The notes: a model not told the origin generated them from the letters alone. A stretch of 64,000 nt of DNA from Candidatus Manganitrophaceae bacterium (GCA_012960925.1 DUAG01000002.1:1-64000); one strand, 5' to 3'; positions 7,731 to 17,235 are shown, numbered from the stretch's first letter. Made by a program: numbers and translations.

Positions 7731-10700
7731 TCACTGCGAGACATTGGATGTTGCCGTTGTAGACCCGATGACCTCTCCGTTAACACCGCTTAACTCGACA
7801 TTGCCAATGACAAGGCCATCATCGATCAGAGCCGGCCCCGAAACTATTATTTCGAAGACCCCATCATCATCCTGGAAAACAGCCTTAACTCTGACTCGAA
7901 GGCCGTTCTCAGCCACGGTCAGCAGCAGGGTCTGGCTGGTCTCACCGATCTCAGGGCCATTGCCGAGGACTCCATTACGAATGATCGGCGTGAAGACCCC
8001 GTGGCCAGAATATTCTAACTCCCAGGTCCAGGCGACCGCAGAGGTGACCTGGCCATTAAGATTATCGGCATCCGTGACGCCGTCAATCGAAGCCGTCAAT
8101 GTGCTGCCCACTATGAGAATGCCGGTAATGGTTGGTTGACCTTCCGCTGGGGTGTTGGCATCCCCTCCGTCGCGTTGTTCAGGGTTTACTAAAAGGCCGT
8201 CGGCGAACCGCAGCCTTTCGACGTTTCTTACCAGATCACGTCCGTCAACATTAAGCGGCGGGACGCGATTGTCCGTAACCTGAACCCAACCAGGAACCGC
8301 TAACAGATCAACGCTGTAATCCAGCTGGTTGCCCGTGTACACGGCTGTGTCGGTATCCGATAAACTTGCCGGATCGCTACTGATCACGCGCGAAATCGAG
8401 AGTTCACCCGGATTGATGAAACCACCGAACACCGCATCCATGACATCTTGCATGCCAGGGACGAGAACGAAGGTGTCAGCCGGAAGAAGGGTTCTCGCGG
8501 CGTCTAGTTCAAGCTGCGCAGCAGCAGCCGAAGCAGCCGACGCAAGCGCAGTCGAATCCAGGTTTACTTGCTCTGCAGCTAACTGTGCAACCAACGCAGA
8601 TGCCTGTGCTGCAATAGCCTCCGCCGCCGTGTCTGCAGTGGTAAGCTGCAACTGCAAATCCAGATCAAGCATGATCGTACTACAGCGGTTCAAGAAATCC
8701 TGCCACGCCGCTTCTTGCAGCGCTGCCGCTTCTACGGTCGGACCCGTGCTGCCGCCACTAATCAAGTCTCCGAGTTCTCCCGTGATGGTAATGTCATTGG
8801 TCAGCGTAGCAGCAACAGAATCTGCGGCAGCTACCGCTGACAGAGCGGCAATAGTCGCCGCTTCAACGGCAGCATCAGCATCAACCTTTGCCTGTACGAA
8901 TGCCGCAGCCGCAGCCGCGTTTTTGATAGACTGGGACTCAGTCGATGTGGCCGCAGACAGAGCGGCACGATACGCTACCCATTCTACTCCAGTTCTTATT
9001 GCCGGATCCGGCGTTCGGATCATTACGGTAAGCGAAGCGTCGCCGTCGATGATGTCGTCGCCACCTTCACCGGTAATGACGTCACTACCACCACCGCCGA
9101 GAATTATTTCGCCACCGGTCCAGCCGAACTGGGCCTCGCCTGTAACCAGATCGGGCGCCAGAGCTCTGCGCTCACTTAGCGGCACGAGGTCTTCAATACC
9201 GTCGATCAGGCCGAAGTTGACGAGCTGATTGCCGTCTTCTTCACCCGCTTCGTTGGCTGTACCTTTGAGGAAATCGCCAAAGGGCGAGCCACTCATACCC
9301 TCAACCCTGTCATAACGGTTTAGCACCGTGGCGTTCGACGGGGGTAACTGGGGAGGCAGGAAGATGCTCAGATCAAGGTCGACATCAACTCCGAACCTGT
9401 CATTCTGGAAGCTGATCCAGTCGAAACCGAGCTGACCTTCTACGCGGTCGATGCCGGGGCCGTCGACGACGATATCGTCACCATTTTCCATGTCCGCGTC
9501 GTTGTTGCCGCCATGGGCGATGAATACGTCGTGACCCTTGACCAGGGGTTCACCCAACTCGGCTGCCGCGCCGTTGTCGCCCTGGAACAGATCCTCGCCG
9601 CCGCCTACATTCTCCATCCAGTCGTCGCCGGCGCCACCCCTGATGTGACTATTGTGCTCGCCGTCAAAGATGTAGTCGTCGCCCAGACCGCCGAAGATTT
9701 CGCCAAGCTCGCTTGGGTTGACGATGAAGTCGTTGCCGTCGTCACCGAAGATTACGTCTTCTTCGTTACCGCTATTGATCGCGTCATTGCCGGCACCACC
9801 TTCTATCACGTCGGGACCGGAGAGGTCGGTGATGATGTCATCACCGCTGCCACCTTCGATCAGATCCGCACCGTCGCCGCCCTCGATGCGGTCATTTCCT
9901 ACGCCGCCGGAGATGGCATCGTCGCCTATGCCGCCGATAATCGTATCGTGACTGTCGGTACCACCAATCGTAACATGGTCGCCGCCGGTGTACTGGATGA
10001 CGTTGGTGGTATCGAATACGTCGATATTAGTGGTCAACTGATCCGAGTCACGAATAACCAGCGGGGTCAGCGCCGCGTCGCCTTCAGGATCGGCCGTCGT
10101 GCCATTGCCTGCGGCGTCAAACTGCTGACTCTGGTCGACTTCCAGAATATGGTTCGGGACCGAGAAGATGTTGAGTGACAGGGCACCAGCGCCCTGCTCA
10201 CCCAGATCGGTGGTGCGCATGGCGAGGGCCGTGAACGAGTTGGACTCCAACTCGCCGAGGAAGTGAATGTTGGCTGTGCGTCCCACATAGTAAAAACGAT
10301 CGCCATTCTGCAGATGTTCCAACTGGGTCTCGAACACGTAGTTATGGGTGGAACCGAGATAACCACCGAAGGGCATACGTTCCTCGGCCAGGCCACCGTT
10401 CCAGAAATCGACATCATCCATGCCTGTGATCGTGCGACCATCTGCATCGCTGGCCCAGGTATTCATGCTGAACAGAAAATCCATCGCATCAGTCGGTGTC
10501 GGCACGGCATCGGCTAGTGTATTAATGAAACCGCTGGCTACGCAATATTCAGCCGGATTTGGAGTAAGATCGCCGATGGTGGTAAGTTCACCGACGATTG
10601 CACAAGCCGCCGCACGCCTGTCGGCAAAGGTTGTGACCGGGTCGTCACCGTTACCGACGATGCCATCAATTCCAGCTAGCGACTCGTGCGTGCCGTAGGC

Positions 10701-13049
10701 CGCGATGAAGTTCACCAACGACGCTTCGTGTCTTAAATTGTCGGCATAGTCGGCCCAATGCGCATAAGGCGTGAGCCGAGTATCCTGGGTCGCCGCGTAG
10801 AAGCTACGTCGGGCGGCGTTCAGCGTCGGGTTGCCGACATCCCGACCACGGGCGATGTTGATCGCCCCCAGATCGAGTGGCAAACCAACCAGATTGTTCT
10901 GTAAAGCGCCGGTGATGAATTCGTCGATTTCGTTGGCGACGGTTCGCGTTAGGCCGCGAATTACCGTGCCTGTGGCTACTTCTGGGGTGAGCTGGGCCAC
11001 ACCAGAAGCATCAGAATTATACAGCGCAAGTGGGTTAAGGAAAGCCTCGAACAGTCCTAGCTGAGAAGCGTCCCCCGAAAAATCGTCAAGAATGGTTTTG
11101 AAATTTGCATCATAGCGATCCACAGTCGTGGTCAGCATGGAGTGTCCGAAACGATAAACGGATTGGGAGAATTCAGTCGTAATCGTCGGGTCGACGTTGG
11201 TGTGAAAGCCCGCGAAGGCGTCCTTTAGTCCGGCCAGCGTCGGTCCAAACTCGTCAAACACGATGCGATTATACTGCATCTCGGTGCCGAATCTGGCGGC
11301 CTGGAAGATGCGTTCTCCGTTCCAGTCGAGGCTCAATACATCTATAGCGGCCCGAGTCGCAGCCTGGTTAGCTAAGGAAGCATCAGAGACCAGGAATGTG
11401 AGGCCCAATGCGGGGGGGAATACCGTTACCGGGGTATTTAGCCATTCGTTCAGCCTTGTCAGGTCGCCTGCATCGAGTACGACACGCTTGGCTACGTCGG
11501 CGAGTCGGTTATGCTCGTGGTGAAAGATGGTATGGATCGTGGTAAGCGCGATGTTCTCATTACATCGGCCGTCACCACAAACAAAGTGTGCGCCGAGCAG
11601 TTCATCGTCATATTGGCCCGCAGGCGCCGACGCGCGGATGCCGCGAGTCACCTGACCACTGAGGTCATCGGTGCGCGCATTGATTACTAAGTCCACGTCG
11701 GGAGTACCGTTCGGAGCCGCCGTATGGGCGACATCGAGAAAAAAGCTGTGGTTGACGCGCAATGCCAGCGAAGCGTCCACCGGAGTTGTCAGGTTACCTT
11801 CAAGCAGCGTGGGTATGCCGGTTTCGGCGTTGATTGAGGTCACCAGTTGGGGTAAACCACTCGCTGGGCCGGGAATGAAATTTCCGTACGGGTCGGACAG
11901 GAACATCGGGATATTGTTGCCGTCCTGATCGTCGAGAATTATACCAAATTTTTGCAGAGCCTGTAACTGTGCTGCGTCCCAGGTCGCCATACCGCCGTCG
12001 TCCGCGGTGTCGAGGATGCGGTCGTTACCGAAGCCATCGATCAGATGTCCGCTGTTTTGTAACACGCCGCCCCTTACTTCGTAATGACGCAGCAATATCT
12101 GCGCCGACGCGTGCGAGCCGTAGGTTTGCTGCTGGTCGACGTGAGGCGTCGTGGCGTTGATGAAAGTATCGTCAGCGTTGCCAGGGATACCGTCTGGACC
12201 CGGATTTCGACTTGCGCGAGGCATAATCATCATGTTGGGACCATTGTCGCCCAGGGTAAGCGGATCGCCGTCAACACCGGCGTCAAAAAGCGGGTCATCT
12301 GGCTGCAGTGGCATTATGACTACGCCGTTGCCACCCTTGTTCACCAGGTCGAGCCCGTGATCGAAGAACTGGCCGAAGAAGGTCATGAAAGCGTTAGTCG
12401 GGGCCGAGAGGCCTTCGTCCGGGGCCGTGTTAGGGATAAAAAACTGGTCGGTGCCAGCGATGTCCGGGCCGATATTCACGCCGCCTTCCGCTGCCGCGGC
12501 GGCGATCGCTGCCGGATTTTCAGTTGACTGATTCACAATCAGGTGGCTGGTCAGGCGGGGCGTGGAGTCCTGTACCGTCGCCGCACTATCGTAGGTAGTG
12601 CCATTTTGGGCGGCCGGAAAATTTCTCCCAGGCACCGCAAATGGGAATTCCTGGTCGGCCGCGCCGAAGTTTTCCTGCCCGGGGATCAGGCTGTTGAATG
12701 TCCCGTCCACCGTGCGCAGGCCCCAGGGGACGCTCGCATTCGGTAGGATATCGATCAGATCTTCGCCGGCGGCATGCCGCTCGGCGTACTCGATTTGCTT
12801 CAGGATGAAGTCCAGGTCCTCCGTGTCAAATGCCAGATCGGAGTTTGGAGACTGGGCGGGCAATACCGTTGCTCTCAGTGCCGAAGCCGGCAACAAATCA
12901 TCCTGGCGAGCTCCTTTATCTTGAAAATCTTCGATGCCCGGAGCCGAAGATCCTCCCTCACGGCAACCGGCGATGACACCTATTAAGATGAGAATCAACA
13001 CTCCGATTGGTATTTTCTGTTTGAGTTTTGACTTCCCCAAAACTTTCAT
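7731..13049 (-). CDS. Animal-type haem peroxidase fused to RTX calcium-binding repeats, lipoprotein signal
   Basis: About 1772 residues. The ATG at 13049 is chosen because GGGGGAG precedes it and it starts a signal sequence with a lipobox (IAGC, Cys29). Residues of roughly 200-850 form an animal haem peroxidase domain: distal GQFFDHGLDL, the HTIFHHEHNRLADVAK region, proximal YRFGHSML, and the family block INIARGRDVGNPTLNAAR. The Arg usual before EHNR in mammalian enzymes is His here. Residues of about 1020-1190, and a shorter stretch near 1340, are RTX nonapeptide repeats (GGxGxD type) that bind calcium. An alanine-rich helical insert and an Ig-like C-terminal domain follow. Bacterial RTX-peroxidases include the Mn(II)-oxidising MopA type. 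Function here is inferred. No type I secretion genes lie nearby. Confidence 0.85.
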   Translation of the reverse strand: MKVLGKSKLKQKIPIGVLILILIGVIAGCREGGSSAPGIEDFQDKGARQDDLLPASALRATVLPAQSPNSDLAFDTEDLDFILKQIEYAERHAAGEDLIDILPNASVPWGLRTVDGTFNSLIPGQENFGAADQEFPFAVPGRNFPAAQNGTTYDSAATVQDSTPRLTSHLIVNQSTENPAAIAAAAAEGGVNIGPDIAGTDQFFIPNTAPDEGLSAPTNAFMTFFGQFFDHGLDLVNKGGNGVVIMPLQPDDPLFDAGVDGDPLTLGDNGPNMMIMPRASRNPGPDGIPGNADDTFINATTPHVDQQQTYGSHASAQILLRHYEVRGGVLQNSGHLIDGFGNDRILDTADDGGMATWDAAQLQALQKFGIILDDQDGNNIPMFLSDPYGNFIPGPASGLPQLVTSINAETGIPTLLEGNLTTPVDASLALRVNHSFFLDVAHTAAPNGTPDVDLVINARTDDLSGQVTRGIRASAPAGQYDDELLGAHFVCGDGRCNENIALTTIHTIFHHEHNRLADVAKRVVLDAGDLTRLNEWLNTPVTVFPPALGLTFLVSDASLANQAATRAAIDVLSLDWNGERIFQAARFGTEMQYNRIVFDEFGPTLAGLKDAFAGFHTNVDPTITTEFSQSVYRFGHSMLTTTVDRYDANFKTILDDFSGDASQLGLFEAFLNPLALYNSDASGVAQLTPEVATGTVIRGLTRTVANEIDEFITGALQNNLVGLPLDLGAINIARGRDVGNPTLNAARRSFYAATQDTRLTPYAHWADYADNLRHEASLVNFIAAYGTHESLAGIDGIVGNGDDPVTTFADRRAAACAIVGELTTIGDLTPNPAEYCVASGFINTLADAVPTPTDAMDFLFSMNTWASDADGRTITGMDDVDFWNGGLAEERMPFGGYLGSTHNYVFETQLEHLQNGDRFYYVGRTANIHFLGELESNSFTALAMRTTDLGEQGAGALSLNIFSVPNHILEVDQSQQFDAAGNGTTADPEGDAALTPLVIRDSDQLTTNIDVFDTTNVIQYTGGDHVTIGGTDSHDTIIGGIGDDAISGGVGNDRIEGGDGADLIEGGSGDDIITDLSGPDVIEGGAGNDAINSGNEEDVIFGDDGNDFIVNPSELGEIFGGLGDDYIFDGEHNSHIRGGAGDDWMENVGGGEDLFQGDNGAAAELGEPLVKGHDVFIAHGGNNDADMENGDDIVVDGPGIDRVEGQLGFDWISFQNDRFGVDVDLDLSIFLPPQLPPSNATVLNRYDRVEGMSGSPFGDFLKGTANEAGEEDGNQLVNFGLIDGIEDLVPLSERRALAPDLVTGEAQFGWTGGEIILGGGGSDVITGEGGDDIIDGDASLTVMIRTPDPAIRTGVEWVAYRAALSAATSTESQSIKNAAAAAAFVQAKVDADAAVEAATIAALSAVAAADSVAATLTNDITITGELGDLISGGSTGPTVEAAALQEAAWQDFLNRCSTIMLDLDLQLQLTTADTAAEAIAAQASALVAQLAAEQVNLDSTALASAASAAAAQLELDAARTLLPADTFVLVPGMQDVMDAVFGGFINPGELSISRVISSDPASLSDTDTAVYTGNQLDYSVDLLAVPGWVQVTDNRVPPLNVDGRDLVRNVERLRFADGLLVNPEQRDGGDANTPAEGQPTITGILIVGSTLTASIDGVTDADNLNGQVTSAVAWTWELEYSGHGVFTPIIRNGVLGNGPEIGETSQTLLLTVAENGLRVRVKAVFQDDDGVFEIIVSGPALIDDGLVIGNVELSGVNGEVIGSTTATSNVSQ

Positions 13050-13177
13050 TTCTCCCCCGTAATAAAATCCGGTTAATTGAAACCCTTTTTTTGGATGTAT
13101 CCTCGAAAAGAAGCAGTTATATCTATTAAAAAAGCAATTACCATGCCATAGAGATAGAAGTGGAGATGCCATCATAA

Positions 13178-13345
13178 CTAATTAAAATAACAGGACCTAT
13201 TGTAATAAATGGGGGGGCATGGAGGCAGGGCCGTCACCCTGCCCTTTAGAACCATGTCGGAGGCCATGCTCCATCCGATTGAGGGGTTGCAGAGAAAGAG
13301 GACCAAAAACAAGGGAACCCATGCATAGATCACTGGTTTCCTCAT
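13178..13345 (-). CDS. Small putative exported protein
   Basis: 55 residues from an ATG with a strong GGGGGAGTA ribosome site, very like that of the peroxidase gene 130 bases downstream. The first 26 residues form a convincing signal peptide (MRKPVIYAWVPLFLVLFLC, then SIGWSMA). The mature part is only about 29 residues with two cysteines (PPCPPIYYNRSCYFN). It may be a genuine short secreted peptide, or the 5' stump of a larger gene truncated by rearrangement. It is in the same orientation as the peroxidase. No family was recognised. Confidence 0.45.
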   Translation of the reverse strand: MRKPVIYAWVPLFLVLFLCNPSIGWSMASDMVLKGRVTALPPCPPIYYNRSCYFN

Positions 13346-13568
13346 TACTCCCCCGATGACGCTATTTATATTACATTGTTCTTTCATAATATTTTCCGCT
13401 CCATCTTCTGTCTCATAATCGTTTTCCCCATGAACCTTTGATACACATACCGGAACACTTGCAAGTCTCGATCCACGGAAATACAGAAAATTATAATTCT
13501 TATTTTTTTATTCTTAACAAGGAGTTGTGATTTTTATTGAGTGAAACCAGGAGGGAGCGTGTACTGGA
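13346..13568. other. Intergenic region without visible genes
   Basis: About 220 AT-rich bases between the small exported-protein gene and the stop of the pilus-like fragment. Nothing recognisable was seen. Confidence 0.4.
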
Positions 13569-14018
13569 CTACACACCCGAATTGGGTAATGCTTTCCATG
13601 TTCCCTTGAGCAAAACGATGGGCGGAAGGCCGGGGTAGATTGCAGAGTTGAAGGAATGGTTGTACCAAACCTCCAGGCGGGTCGCACCTGCCCCGGTAAA
13701 CCCGTGTTCAGAGAAAGCAGCGCCATAAACCGAGAAAGATCCTTCTAGATTGATCTTCCCCTTCACATAAAGGAGGCCATCCAGGTTGATATCCGGCAGG
13801 GTGACCGCTTGACGAGCTGAGTCAGGATTGGGCCAGGGAGGTGAAACCGCCGCGGTCGATTGTCCGCTCTGCTCTCCCTGAATGGTCATATCACCCGAAA
13901 AATAAAAGTAACCCTTATAACTCCCTCCCCCGAGAGAAATAACCGGATCAGGGCTCGAACCACATTCACCGGGCAGAAGATCTATCCAGACCAGCTGGTA
14001 TTCCGGTGAGGCGGGATG
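13569..14018 (-). pseudogene. PilX-like pilus-associated protein, 3' fragment cut by an IS element
   Basis: An open frame runs from the insertion-sequence end near 14018 to a stop at 13569 with no convincing start. It reads HPASPEYQLVWIDLLPG, then YFYFSGDMTIQGEQSG, LPDINLDGLLYVKGKINLEG and SFSVYGAAFSEHGFTGAGA. The pattern of a beta-helical segment with LLYVKGKI and VYGAAF resembles the C-terminal part of PilX/type IV pilus tip-associated proteins. The N-terminal part is absent, and no continuation is evident on the far side of the element. It is probably a dead remnant. Assignment to the pilus family rests on pattern only. Confidence 0.5.
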
Positions 14019-14092
14019 GTAATTCCCCCTAAAAATAAAGGTACTCAGAAGTAGAATTTTCCAATATATTTATAGTAGGAGGAGAATCTACG

Positions 14093-14359
14093 ATGAAGCG
14101 ATCAAGATTTACAGAGAGCCAGACCATAGGAATATTGAGATCAGTAGAGGCAGGAGAATCTATCGTGGGGCTCTGCCGTCAACATGGGGTGAGTGATGCG
14201 ACATTTTATAAGTGGCGGTCAAAATACGGCGGGATGGATGTATCGATGATGAAGCGGATGAAAGACCTGGAAGAAGAAAACCGTTGTTTGAAAAAGATGT
14301 ATGCAGAAGAGCGGCTGAAAGGGGAGATCACCCGGGAGGCGCTTGAGAAAAAGTTCTAA
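14093..14359 (+). CDS. IS3-family transposase OrfA (IS407-like)
   Basis: 88 residues: MKRSRFTESQTIGILRSVEA, then LCRQHGVSDATFYKWRSKYG, a helix-turn-helix typical of the IS407 group, followed by a heptad-type region (MKDLEEENRCLKKMYAEERL). Preceded by AGGAGGAGAATCTACG. The frame appears complete for this family, in which OrfA is about 85-90 residues. It ends just before orfB. Confidence 0.85.
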   Translation: MKRSRFTESQTIGILRSVEAGESIVGLCRQHGVSDATFYKWRSKYGGMDVSMMKRMKDLEEENRCLKKMYAEERLKGEITREALEKKF

Positions 14360-14379
14360 AGCCATCTCGACGTAAGGAG

Positions 14380-15121
14380 ATGGCGGAAGTCGCCGTTAGA
14401 AAAGGAAGAGGATCGATTCTCTTGGTGTGCGAGGCATTGGTGATTAGTGAACCCTGTTACCGTTATCAGGCAAAAAATAATGGGGAGAATGGGTTTATCG
14501 CAGACTGGCTCTTGCGGTTGACCACAACCCACCGGACCTGGGGCTTTGGGCTGTGTTTTCTCTACCTGCGTAATGTGAAAGGGTATGGATACAACCACAA
14601 ACGCGTATACCGTATTTACAGAGAGCTGGAATTGAACCTCAGGATAAAACCAAAACGACGACTCAAGCGGGACAAGCCGGAACCCCTGGCGGTTCCTTGT
14701 GAGATAAACGACACCTGGTCCATGGATTTCATGCATGATCGACTTGATGATGGGTGGAGTTTTCGGACATTCAACGTGATTGATGACTATAATCGAGTGG
14801 CGGGGAAAACCCAGGACGATCCGCTGCGACAACGGGCCAGAGTATGTCAGCCGGACCTTGAGGGACTGGGCAGACAAACAAAAAATAAGATTACAATATA
14901 TTCAGCCAGGGAACCCTCAGCAGAATGCCTCTGTCGAGCGGTTTAACAGGACGGTCCGTCACGCATGGCTGAATCAGCATCTGTTTGAAACAATCTCACA
15001 TGCACAAGAAACGGCGACACGATGGTTGTGGCTTTACAACAATGAACGGCCTAATATGGCTATTGGAGGAATTACCCCATATCAGAAATTAACGGTGGCA
15101 ACACAGGCTCTACTTCTGTGA
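14380..15121 (+). pseudogene. IS3-family transposase OrfB with internal deletion and frameshift
   Basis: The first frame (starting MAEVAVRKGRGSI) carries the conserved HTH_21 region, then WSMDFMHDRLDDGWSFRTF and NVIDDYNR. The following segment of about 25 residues, normally between DDYNR and IEWRGKPRTIRCDNGPEY, is missing. The frame shifts at the same point, near 14795. The second frame continues from IEWRGKP through the remaining DDE motif (ASVERFNRTVRHAWL) and NNERPNMAIGG to the end at 15121. Loss of part of the catalytic core makes the protein non-functional. Confidence 0.85.
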
Positions 15122-15184
15122 ACCATTATTAATGGGGGGATTACCCGACCCACCCGTGCCATTCTCGCCATGACGGCATAGTAT

Positions 15185-15204
15185 GCCTCTCGTCAACGAG
15201 AGGC
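15185..15204. terminator. Small GC-rich hairpin beside the response-regulator relic
   Basis: GCCTCTCGT pairs perfectly with ACGAGAGGC around CA. It lies about 50 bases downstream of the minus-strand response-regulator pseudogene stop. There is no clear T-run, so its activity as a terminator is uncertain. Confidence 0.35.
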
Positions 15205-15252
15205 AAGAATTAAGTATGGTGTCCCCGGAATTTGATGTTCCTATCATGAGGG

Positions 15253-15917
15253 TTATGAGGCCTCTGCGATGAGATAGCCCACACCCCGAATGGTGCGGAT
15301 CAGGCCCGGATAGATTTTTCAGTAGATGATTAAGATATATATATATAGGGTATTTCTTTCATTGTCTGCGTTCCATCCGTAGAGCATCTCTTCGAGCCTT
15401 TCTCTGGTAAATACTCTCCCGTTATTTTCGAGAAGGCCTCTCAGAACGACATACTCTTTTCTATTTACATGATGGGTTTTACCTGGAAGGTGGCAGCTCT
15501 CGCGGTTGTGTCCACCTGGATATTGCCTCATACAAGGTTTGAATGGGCTCGGCCGGAGCTCTGTCGTAGGATGGCCTACAAGCGTGCATTCAGTTCTCCC
15601 TGATCAACGGGCTTGCACAGGTAATCATCTGCACTCGCTTCTAATCCGATGACACGGTTAGAAACGGAGCTCTTTTCAGACAGAATCAGGAGAGGGACTC
15701 GATTCCCCTGACTTCGGATCACTTTTATTTCCTGTATCGGGTCAAATTGCTGATAGTCTACATCGAGGATGACCGCATCAAACTCCCCGATATCGAGGAT
15801 ATCCCGAAGGGGTTCTTCCTCTTGAAGCCAGTCGACCGTATATCCATCCGCTTTAAAGCTGTTACGGAGCCTTGTCCCCAGGATCTGATCATGTTCGACC
15901 AACAGTAAGCGCATCAA
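15253..15917 (-). pseudogene. OmpR/QseB-type response regulator, broken
   Basis: The receiver domain begins MMRLLLVEHDQILGTRLR, has the likely phospho-acceptor Asp in DAVILDVDY and the conserved Lys in LCKPVDQGEL. The usual acidic pair after LLVE is altered: D to H. The receiver ends early at 15576. A second frame (15319-15531) encodes most of the winged-helix effector (VNRKEYVVLRGLLENNGRVFTRERLEEMLYGWN). It then runs into unrelated codons, and the final recognition segment GLIRTIRGVGYLIAEAS sits in yet another frame down to 15253. At least two frame breaks are present. No histidine kinase gene is adjacent. Confidence 0.8.
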
Positions 15918-16197
15918 AGCCTCATCGTTCGAAGATGTCCACGTCGATATTCATACGGTTTTAAATATTGCAACCGGCCGTCTTACATTGCCGACGATTA
16001 AGATGAATTATTGAATAAGCAAGAAACGGACTAAATGATTTATTAAAAAAGGTCCTTACTGTAAACGACTGATATGAGAGGATAATTGAGAAGATCTTAA
16101 TTAAACGTTGATATAGGGTTGTTGGATATTTAGCAGAAAGTAAGAGATGGTGTAAAATTTCCGGCAGGCTGGGGGTCTTATGGAAATGGAGGAAAGG
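15918..16197. other. Intergenic region, AT-rich
   Basis: About 280 bases separating the decayed island from the mtnA stop. No gene, RNA or repeat was recognised. Confidence 0.4.
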
Positions 16198-17235
16198 TTA
16201 TTTTACGGCGCTGGAATCAAGGCCTTTGATCTCTTTTGGCTTGAAGATGCCCTTGTCTGTGATAATTGCAGTGATATAACGGGCGGGTGTGACATCGAAG
16301 GCGGGGTTGGCGATTGTCGCGCCGGGGGCGGTGATTTCTTTTCCCTGAATATGTGTGACCTCGGAAGGGTCGCGTTCTTCAATCGGAATCTCTTCGCCGG
16401 AAGGAGTCTTGAAATCGACGGTTGACATAGGCGCGGCGACATAAAAAGGGATTTGATGTTCCTTGGCAAGGATGGCGACACTGTAAGTGCCGATCTTGTT
16501 TGCGATGTCTCCATTGGCAGCGATGCGGTCCGCCCCGACGACGCAATACTGGATCTTTCCTTGTTTCATAAAGAAACCGGCCATATTATCGGTGATCAGC
16601 GTCACAGGGATCTTTTCCTGAACGAGTTCCCACACGGTCAATCTTGCCCCCTGTAGGACCGGTCGGGTTTCATCGGCATAGACCCTGATTTGTTTGTTTT
16701 CCTCCCAGGCCCGCCGGATGACCCCGAGGGCCGTGCCGTAGCCCCCCGTCGCGAGCGCGCCGGCATTGCAGTGGGTCAATATCCCGGAGTCATTTTGAAT
16801 CAATGGTGCGCCGAACCTTCCGATGGCCCGGTTCATTTCGATATCCTCACTCAGGATACGGTCTGCTTCGGACAATAAGGTTTTTTTCAATGAGGGGATG
16901 GTCTGGTTGCGATGGGCGATCGCTGTTTGTTTCATGCGATCGATGGCCCAGAAGAGGTTAACGGCTGTCGGGCGGGAGGCGGCCAAGAGCTCACAGGCGG
17001 GTAGAAGTTCGTGATAAAAATCATCGAAGGTGGTTGCCTGAATTTTTTGTGCCGCAAGGGCAAGGCCATACGCCGCCGTAATCCCGATGGCGGGCGCGCC
17101 CCGTACCCACAATTCCTTGATTCCTTGTGCGACGGTCTCGACGTCCCGGCAATCGACGTAAAGTACTTCTTTCGGAAGTTTCGTCTGATCGAGGAGACGA
17201 ACAGCGCCCTCTTTCCATTCGATGGTCTTAAACAT
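16198..17235 (-). CDS. mtnA: S-methyl-5-thioribose-1-phosphate isomerase
   Basis: 345 residues from the ATG at 17235 (MFKTIEWKEGAVRLLDQ); a TTG at 17271 would add 12 residues, and neither has a good ribosome site. The enzyme converts methylthioribose-1-phosphate to methylthioribulose-1-phosphate in the methionine salvage pathway. Visible family motifs are RGAPAIGITAAYG, LTHCNAGALATGGYGTALG with the catalytic Cys, and GADRIAANGDIANKIGTYSVA with the catalytic Asp. No other salvage gene is in the window. eIF2B-like paralogues share the fold, but the Cys/Asp motifs support MtnA. Confidence 0.93.
   Translation of the reverse strand: MFKTIEWKEGAVRLLDQTKLPKEVLYVDCRDVETVAQGIKELWVRGAPAIGITAAYGLALAAQKIQATTFDDFYHELLPACELLAASRPTAVNLFWAIDRMKQTAIAHRNQTIPSLKKTLLSEADRILSEDIEMNRAIGRFGAPLIQNDSGILTHCNAGALATGGYGTALGVIRRAWEENKQIRVYADETRPVLQGARLTVWELVQEKIPVTLITDNMAGFFMKQGKIQYCVVGADRIAANGDIANKIGTYSVAILAKEHQIPFYVAAPMSTVDFKTPSGEEIPIEERDPSEVTHIQGKEITAPGATIANPAFDVTPARYITAIITDKGIFKPKEIKGLDSSAVK

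Larger units (their letters stand above)
14017..15146 (+). mobile_element. IS3-family insertion sequence (IS407-like), degenerate
   Basis: Bounded by long imperfect inverted repeats: GGTAATTCCCCCTAAAAATA from 14018 and, on the other strand, GGTAATCCCCCCATTAATAA from 15145. Both continue inward to a shared CAGAAGTAGA (14046 and 15118). It holds an intact orfA and an orfB with an internal deletion. The flanking bases show no clear target duplication, so one side may have been rearranged after insertion. Confidence 0.75.

Noticed and set aside
8329..9228. Plus-strand 299-codon Ser/Ala-rich open frame
   Set aside because: It is the antisense shadow of the alanine-rich part of the peroxidase; low complexity and no start signal.
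9513..10178. Plus-strand 221-codon open frame opposite the RTX repeats
   Set aside because: Its composition (VVA/AVD/TVA periodicity) is the complement of the repeated GGxGxD codons; it has no ribosome site or family similarity and lies fully within the peroxidase gene.
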